From an uncultured Clostridium sp. (GTDB lineage: Bacteria; Bacillota; Clostridia; TANB77; CAG-508): a DNA stretch of 56,511 nucleotides. The stretch lies in the NCBI GenBank assembly GCA_900551615.1, contig URWN01000007.1:1-56511 (forward strand), given 5' to 3'. The position numbers and the translations under genes were made by a program. The notes under the pieces were generated by a model, which did no database searches, was not told the DNA's origin, and was given only the letters and a program-made list of their open reading frames with translations. Below, in pieces: positions 52,503-56,511 of the stretch; the stretch's first letter is position 1; each line of letters opens with the position of its first letter.

Positions 52503-54321
52503 TCAACTAACTTTTTCTCGTTCTTTTACTCTAATTGCTCCAACAATTCTATTTGCTTTTTTCTGTGGATATTTTTTATCATCTGTTACTAATTCTACTA
52601 ATTTAAAAAGTTTTTCTCCATTATCGTTTGTTTCATCTATTGTAAGATATTTTTTCTGGTAGCCTTTCTTTTTTTCATCTAGTCTTGCTACTTCATAATA
52701 AGATACTTCGTAATAATCATTTAATCTTTTAATATATTCGTCTAATTCCTTCTTGTCCATCATAACTGTTGTCCTGACTTCTTTATCTTTTTCATCTGCA
52801 ATAGTCATATCAAACATTCCATATTGCATTAACTGGTATATCTGGTTGATAAATGTTTTTCTTAATTTTAAATTAACTAACTTGTAATTTCCTTTGCTAT
52901 CTTTTTCAACTGTAATACTTTCTAAAAACTTTGAAATAAATTCTTGTTTTTCTTCTTTATTTTTGTTTTTCCACTCTGACATTAGCATATCGTAGAATTT
53001 ATTAGAACGGATTAGCTTTTCTTTTTCTATATCTCTATCTGCCATTAAGTACTGTGGGCTAAAACTTTGTTTATTCAAATCAATAGTTTCTATTCGTTTT
53101 TGTTCTAATAACTCTAACTTTTCGTCAATAGCTTTATATTCTTTTGAAAATTCTTCTACATCAACAATTTCTTTTAAATATGCTTCTTTTATTCTGCTTT
53201 TTTGACTTCTTAATGTGTTTATTTCTTTATCTAATTTATCTGTATTCTTTTCTTTTTTATCTGCTAAAACAGGATAGAAGTATTTTTTTACTGTCATATC
53301 ATATTCAATTAAATCCATTATCATTGGCATAACTTGTTCTTCTATTAAATCTTCACGAAGATAGAGCTTACAGTCTGCACAATGGTAATACATATATTTT
53401 TTCTTTTTACCACCTGTTCCTTTACTGCCCATTATTTTCCCACATTTAGGACATTTCATTTTTTGCATAAAGATATATACTCTATCTCTGCAATATGCTC
53501 TTTGATTTTTTTCTTTTTGTATTTGCACATCTTCAAACATTGCTCTTGTTATAATAGGCTCTACTACATTAGGATATATTACAGGCTCTTTTCCTTGTTC
53601 TTTTGCTACTCTTTTAAATCTTTCATAATCTCCTACATAGATTTTGTTATTTAATATTTTTTCTATGGTAGAATCATCCCATTTTTTAGGCTCTAAAACT
53701 TTTTCTTCATTTAGAATATTTGCTATTGTTTGATAGCTTTTACCTTGTAAATATAGATTAAATATTCTAATAATAACATCTTTTGTAGTTTCATCAATTA
53801 CCATTTTCTTTGACTCATTTCTTTTGTAACCTAGCGGGCAAGTTCCGTGGAATATGTCCAGACTTTATTGCTCCTGTTAAACCAAATTTTGTTCTTTCAC
53901 TAACTATTTCAATTTCTAGCTGAGATAAAACTGTCAACATTCTTACAAAAAATCTTCCATTAGCGGTCGAGGTATTTACATCGTCCCTATCGCATACCAA
54001 ATAGCAATGATGTTCTTCTAGTTCTGAAATTAGAACTTCTAAATCTCTTACAGACCTTGTAACTCTATCTAGTTTATAGGCTACAATATAGTTGATTTTA
54101 CCTGCTCTCATATATTCTAGCATTTGCTGAAATGCTGGTCTACCTGACATATTCTTTGCACTAATTCCTGCATCTTTGTAAACTTTATAGATTTTATAAT
54201 CTTTATACTTACAAAGTTGTTTTAATTTTTCCTCCTGTTCTCCTAAACTAAATCCCTCACGTACTTGATCTTCTGTGCTAACACGAATATAAATTCCCGC
54301 TACTTTCCTTTCTTCGTTCAT
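52503..54321 (-). CDS. large serine recombinase, read through a +1 frameshift at CGG
   Basis: A TnpX-like integrase/resolvase for excision and insertion of the element. Residues 1-150: AGIYIRVSTEDQVREGFSLGEQ with the catalytic Ser of RVST, then YKLDRVTRSVRDLE and SERTKFGLTGAIKSGHIP. CGG at 53845-53847 follows. Skipping the C gives GTCPLGYKRNESKKMVIDET, the normal start of the recombinase domain (PLGY), and the frame then runs to 52503 with a zinc ribbon (MKCPKCGKIMGS...YHCADCKLYL) and coiled coils; 605 residues in total. In frame zero it ends nine codons after the CGG. I use ATG 54321, as in the family. Confidence 0.9.
53845..53847 (-). other. putative +1 frameshift codon CGG in the serine recombinase
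   Basis: The minus strand reads ATT CCA CGG AAC TTG. Without the C at 53847 it reads ATT CCA GGA ACT TGC CCG CTA GGT TAC, giving PGTCPLGY. An ATG in the new frame (53804) is too late to restore the conserved PLGY, which argues against re-initiation as a full alternative. Confidence 0.75.
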
Positions 54322-54515
54322 TTTTACATATCCTACTTCCAAATTTTTATGAATAGAAAGGCAACAAAAAAGTGCCACATAGCATAGTTTTAGCTATTAG
54401 CACTTTTAGAGTTTTTATATTTATTATTACTATCTCTTTAATTTTCTTATAATAACACAAATAAACCAATATAGTATAATTTTTTAAAAACTCTAAAATG
54501 CTTTGCCGTTCTATG

Positions 54516-54800
54516 TTATGTATTTCCGCTGATATGTTCTTGTAATTTGGATAACGGATACTTTGTACTTAAATCATTTACATAGAAATAATCGTGTTCA
54601 TTAAAGAATAGGTACAAGCTATCTTTAATAATTACTCTATGGGGCTCTACATACGCTAAATTGGTATGCTCAATAATTCTTAGACAACCATTTATTATTT
54701 GTGGCTGTTCCCTTCCTTTAAATTTTAAACGGCACGCCCATTCGATTTTAGAGAGTAATTCTTTACTCATATTGATTTCTTGTTTAATTATATGTAACAT
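54516..54800 (-). CDS. small unknown protein beside the element
   Basis: About 94 residues from ATG 54800 (AAGGAGG 13 bases ahead; an ATG ten codons later is also possible). The sequence contains LSKIEWACRLKFKGREQPQIINGCLRIIEH and DSLYLFFNEHDYFYVNDL, rich in aromatic residues. No family is recognised. It lies between the recombinase and tRNA-Tyr and may be cargo of the element or a resident gene. Confidence 0.45.
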   Translation of the reverse strand: MLHIIKQEINMSKELLSKIEWACRLKFKGREQPQIINGCLRIIEHTNLAYVEPHRVIIKDSLYLFFNEHDYFYVNDLSTKYPLSKLQEHISGNT

Positions 54801-54840
54801 AATACCACAAAAACCTCCTTCTTTCAAGACGTTTGGTCAA

Positions 54841-54876
54841 AAAAAGACCGCTTCATTTTTGAAACGGTTTAAAGTT
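54841..54876 (-). terminator. terminator between tRNA-Tyr and the 54516 gene
   Basis: On the minus strand AACCGTTTC and GAAGCGGTC pair around AAAAAT and run into seven T. Confidence 0.75.
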
Positions 54877-54952
54877 TTTGTGTTGTCAAATTCTTATAAT
54901 CTTGAAATTAAGTTATATCAAGCATTATAGAGAGTTCGACAAAAACTTGTCT

Positions 54953-55039
54953 TGGTGGGCAGGGAAGGATTCGAACCTTCGTACTCAAATGAGAACAGAT
55001 TTACAGTCTGCCGCCTTTAGCCACTCGGCCACCTACCCA
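54953..55039 (-). tRNA. tRNA-Tyr(GTA)
   Basis: An 87-base class II tRNA with a long variable arm; the anticodon loop CTGTAAA lies between CAGA and TCTG. T loop GTTCGAATC and CCA are encoded. Confidence 0.94.
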
Positions 55040-55118
55040 TATTAAATTTTAGAAATGTGTTGTCGACGTATCGACAAGAGTTATTATAAGCTTTTTATGA
55101 ATTTTTGTCAATACATTT

Positions 55119-56342
55119 CTAAAATTTTTTACGAAAATTATCAAAAATTTTTTTATCTACATTCATTTTTCCGGCTCTTTTTACAAAATTATATCCATAT
55201 TTTTCATTTAACCCATCTAGTACGCTATCAAGTTTCTGTTGTTTTTTGTTTTCTTCTGTATTTCCAAATAATGATAATTGTAATTCTTCTTTTTCTACTA
55301 ATCCATCAACTCTAACTCCTACAAGTCTAATAAACATTCCATCTTTATACATTTCTTTAAGCAAGTCTTTAGCATTTTTTAAGATTTCTTTTGTGCTAGA
55401 AGTTGCACTATCCAGTTTTGATTGATGTGAAAAGTCTACAAAATTTTTCGTTCGTAACTGAACATTTACAACAGTTGCTAATAGATTTTCTTTTCTTAAT
55501 CTATAGGTGACTTGCTCAGTTATTGCAACAATAACTTCTTCTAATTGTTCTATATTTGAAATATCCATTGGTAATGTTACTGTATTGCCTATACTTTTTG
55601 GTTTTTCTGGTAAATAATTAACTTCGGATTTGTCTATTCCGTTTGCATATTCCCACATCATCTTTCCAAATTTACCGAATTTTTTTATTAATAGTTCTTC
55701 ATCTGTTTTTGCTAATTGCCCTATCGTTTTAATTCCCATATTATATAATTTTGGAACTGTTCTTTTTCCTATCATAAATAATTCTGATATTGGTAAGTTC
55801 CACATTTTATTTGGAATTTCTTCTTCGTATAATGTATGAACTCTATCTGGTTTTGTAAAGTCTGATGCCATTTTTGCTAATAATTTATTGTGAGCTACTC
55901 CTACATTTACAGTAAAGCCTAATTCTTCTTTTACTCTTAAATTTATTTCTTTAGCCTTATTTATTAGGGTATCCCCCATCAAATAATTTGTCATGTCTAA
56001 AAAACATTCATCTATTGAGTATCTTTCTATTTTATCTGTATATTCTAATAATAGTTTATATAATTTATTTGAATATTCTTTGTATACTTTATAATTTCCT
56101 TGATACACTTGTAAGTTTCTGCATTTTTGTCTTGCACTATATAATGTTTCACCTGTTACTATTCCAAATTGCTTTGCTTTATAACTTTTAGCTAATACTA
56201 TTCCTGATCTTTTTGTTTCGTCTCCTCCTATTACAGCCACTTGGTCTCTTATATCTATTGTTTCACCATTCTTTAATTTATAAACTGCAAGCCATGATAA
56301 AAAAGCATTGTTTACATCGACATGTAATATTTGTCTTTTCAT
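55119..56342 (-). CDS. dinB: Y-family DNA polymerase (Pol IV-like)
   Basis: A 407-residue translesion polymerase. Palm motifs: ILHVDVNNAFLSW (first metal Asp), YSIDECFLDMTNYL (second acidic pair, SIDE), and VGVAHNKLLAKMASDFTKPD. A thumb HhH (NMGIKTIGQLAKTDEELLIKKFGKFG) and little finger follow. The Asn at the steric-gate stretch and the KxxxxGI segment (KSYKAKQFGIVTGETLY) resemble the Clostridial UmuC/DinB type. A near-consensus LexA box stands 24 bases upstream. No CGG in frame. Confidence 0.93.
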   Translation of the reverse strand: MKRQILHVDVNNAFLSWLAVYKLKNGETIDIRDQVAVIGGDETKRSGIVLAKSYKAKQFGIVTGETLYSARQKCRNLQVYQGNYKVYKEYSNKLYKLLLEYTDKIERYSIDECFLDMTNYLMGDTLINKAKEINLRVKEELGFTVNVGVAHNKLLAKMASDFTKPDRVHTLYEEEIPNKMWNLPISELFMIGKRTVPKLYNMGIKTIGQLAKTDEELLIKKFGKFGKMMWEYANGIDKSEVNYLPEKPKSIGNTVTLPMDISNIEQLEEVIVAITEQVTYRLRKENLLATVVNVQLRTKNFVDFSHQSKLDSATSSTKEILKNAKDLLKEMYKDGMFIRLVGVRVDGLVEKEELQLSLFGNTEENKKQQKLDSVLDGLNEKYGYNFVKRAGKMNVDKKIFDNFRKKF

Positions 56343-56365
56343 ATAATATCACCAGCCCTATTATA

Positions 56366-56377
56366 AAACATATGTTC
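56366..56377 (-). promoter_or_regulatory. LexA/SOS box of dinB
   Basis: The minus strand reads GAACATATGTTT, 11 of 12 bases of the Firmicute LexA box GAACATATGTTC. It lies just ahead of the Y-family polymerase start, so SOS control is likely. Confidence 0.7.
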
Positions 56378-56511
56378 TGTAATGTCAAGCAATTATATAA
56401 AAAAATATGGATTTGACGTGGTTGCCCGTTACAATTCACAGTCCGTAAAATTATTGTTTGTGTGGCACCCCCCTTCCCCTTGGGTAATTATATATATTTG
56501 AGATTTCGTCC

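Noticed and set aside
53804..53847. Recombinase as two genes with restart at ATG 53804
   Set aside because: The conserved PGTCPLGYKRNESKK lies before that ATG in the +1 frame, so restart would lose family-conserved residues.
2972..53847. Simple assembly or sequencing indels as the cause of all four frameshifts
   Set aside because: Not excluded, but four random indels would not each add a C exactly 5' of a Gly GGN to make an in-frame CGG, in sites without homopolymers. Kept as the main alternative to test.

Overview
The window looks like a chromosomal segment of an AT-rich (roughly a quarter to 30% G+C), spore-forming member of the Clostridia, probably an uncultured gut lineage. Evidence: the rpsB-tsf-pyrH-frr-uppS-cdsA-rseP block, the asp23-amaP-DUF2273-nusB-xseA-xseB block, germination protease Gpr, a YtxC-like sporulation protein, a spore-photoproduct-lyase-like radical SAM protein, a TIGR04086-type membrane protein and formate-tetrahydrofolate ligase. 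Rank below class cannot be fixed from this window.

Layout. 1-3.2 kb: a partial pilin-like gene, a small XRE regulator, a membrane-anchored beta-propeller-like protein and rseP. 3.2-10 kb: cdsA, uppS, ispA, frr, pyrH, a lone opposite-strand gene of unknown function, tsf and rpsB. 10-18 kb: NUDIX hydrolase, DUF4912 protein, GH57 branching enzyme, ytxC, gpr and fhs. 18-26 kb: the envelope-stress/nusB/xse block, fmt, def and priA. 26-30 kb: a pilin-like gene, tRNA-Gln, and a four-gene secreted protein cluster with two TasA/camelysin-like paralogues. 30-43 kb: tRNA-His and tRNA-Gln, an L,D-transpeptidase, mutS2, a dCMP deaminase, the folA-PHP-thyX group, radical SAM proteins, a short FtsZ and a glycosyltransferase pair. 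43.6-50 kb: an accessory region with a GHKL ATPase / STAS-like / membrane-protein operon, dinD and a run of small metabolic enzymes. 50-54.8 kb: a mobilizable element (relaxase, MobC, TnpV, large serine recombinase, candidate oriT). 55-56.5 kb: tRNA-Tyr and a Y-family DNA polymerase.

Main result. Four unrelated genes (rseP, priA, dinD and the large serine recombinase) are each interrupted in the same way. Family-matching protein is read up to an in-frame CGG codon, and then continues correctly only if the C is skipped and reading resumes at GGN (Gly) in the +1 frame. In a hand scan of the annotated genes about fifty CGG trinucleotides lie out of phase and only eight in phase. Four of the eight are these frameshift points. 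The other four are in two isolated genes that look inserted (an L,D-transpeptidase with two, an unknown gene at 7.4 kb with one) and in the second-last sense codon of mobC. This suggests that CGG is unassigned or poorly decoded as Arg in this lineage and acts as a +1 frameshift signal, or that CGGN is read as Gly by a four-base mechanism. Core genes and a mobile element share the feature.

The window also carries several families of short palindromic intergenic repeats. One 29-bp copy recurs in inverted orientation 31 kb away, and one 20-bp core is shared exactly between two loci.
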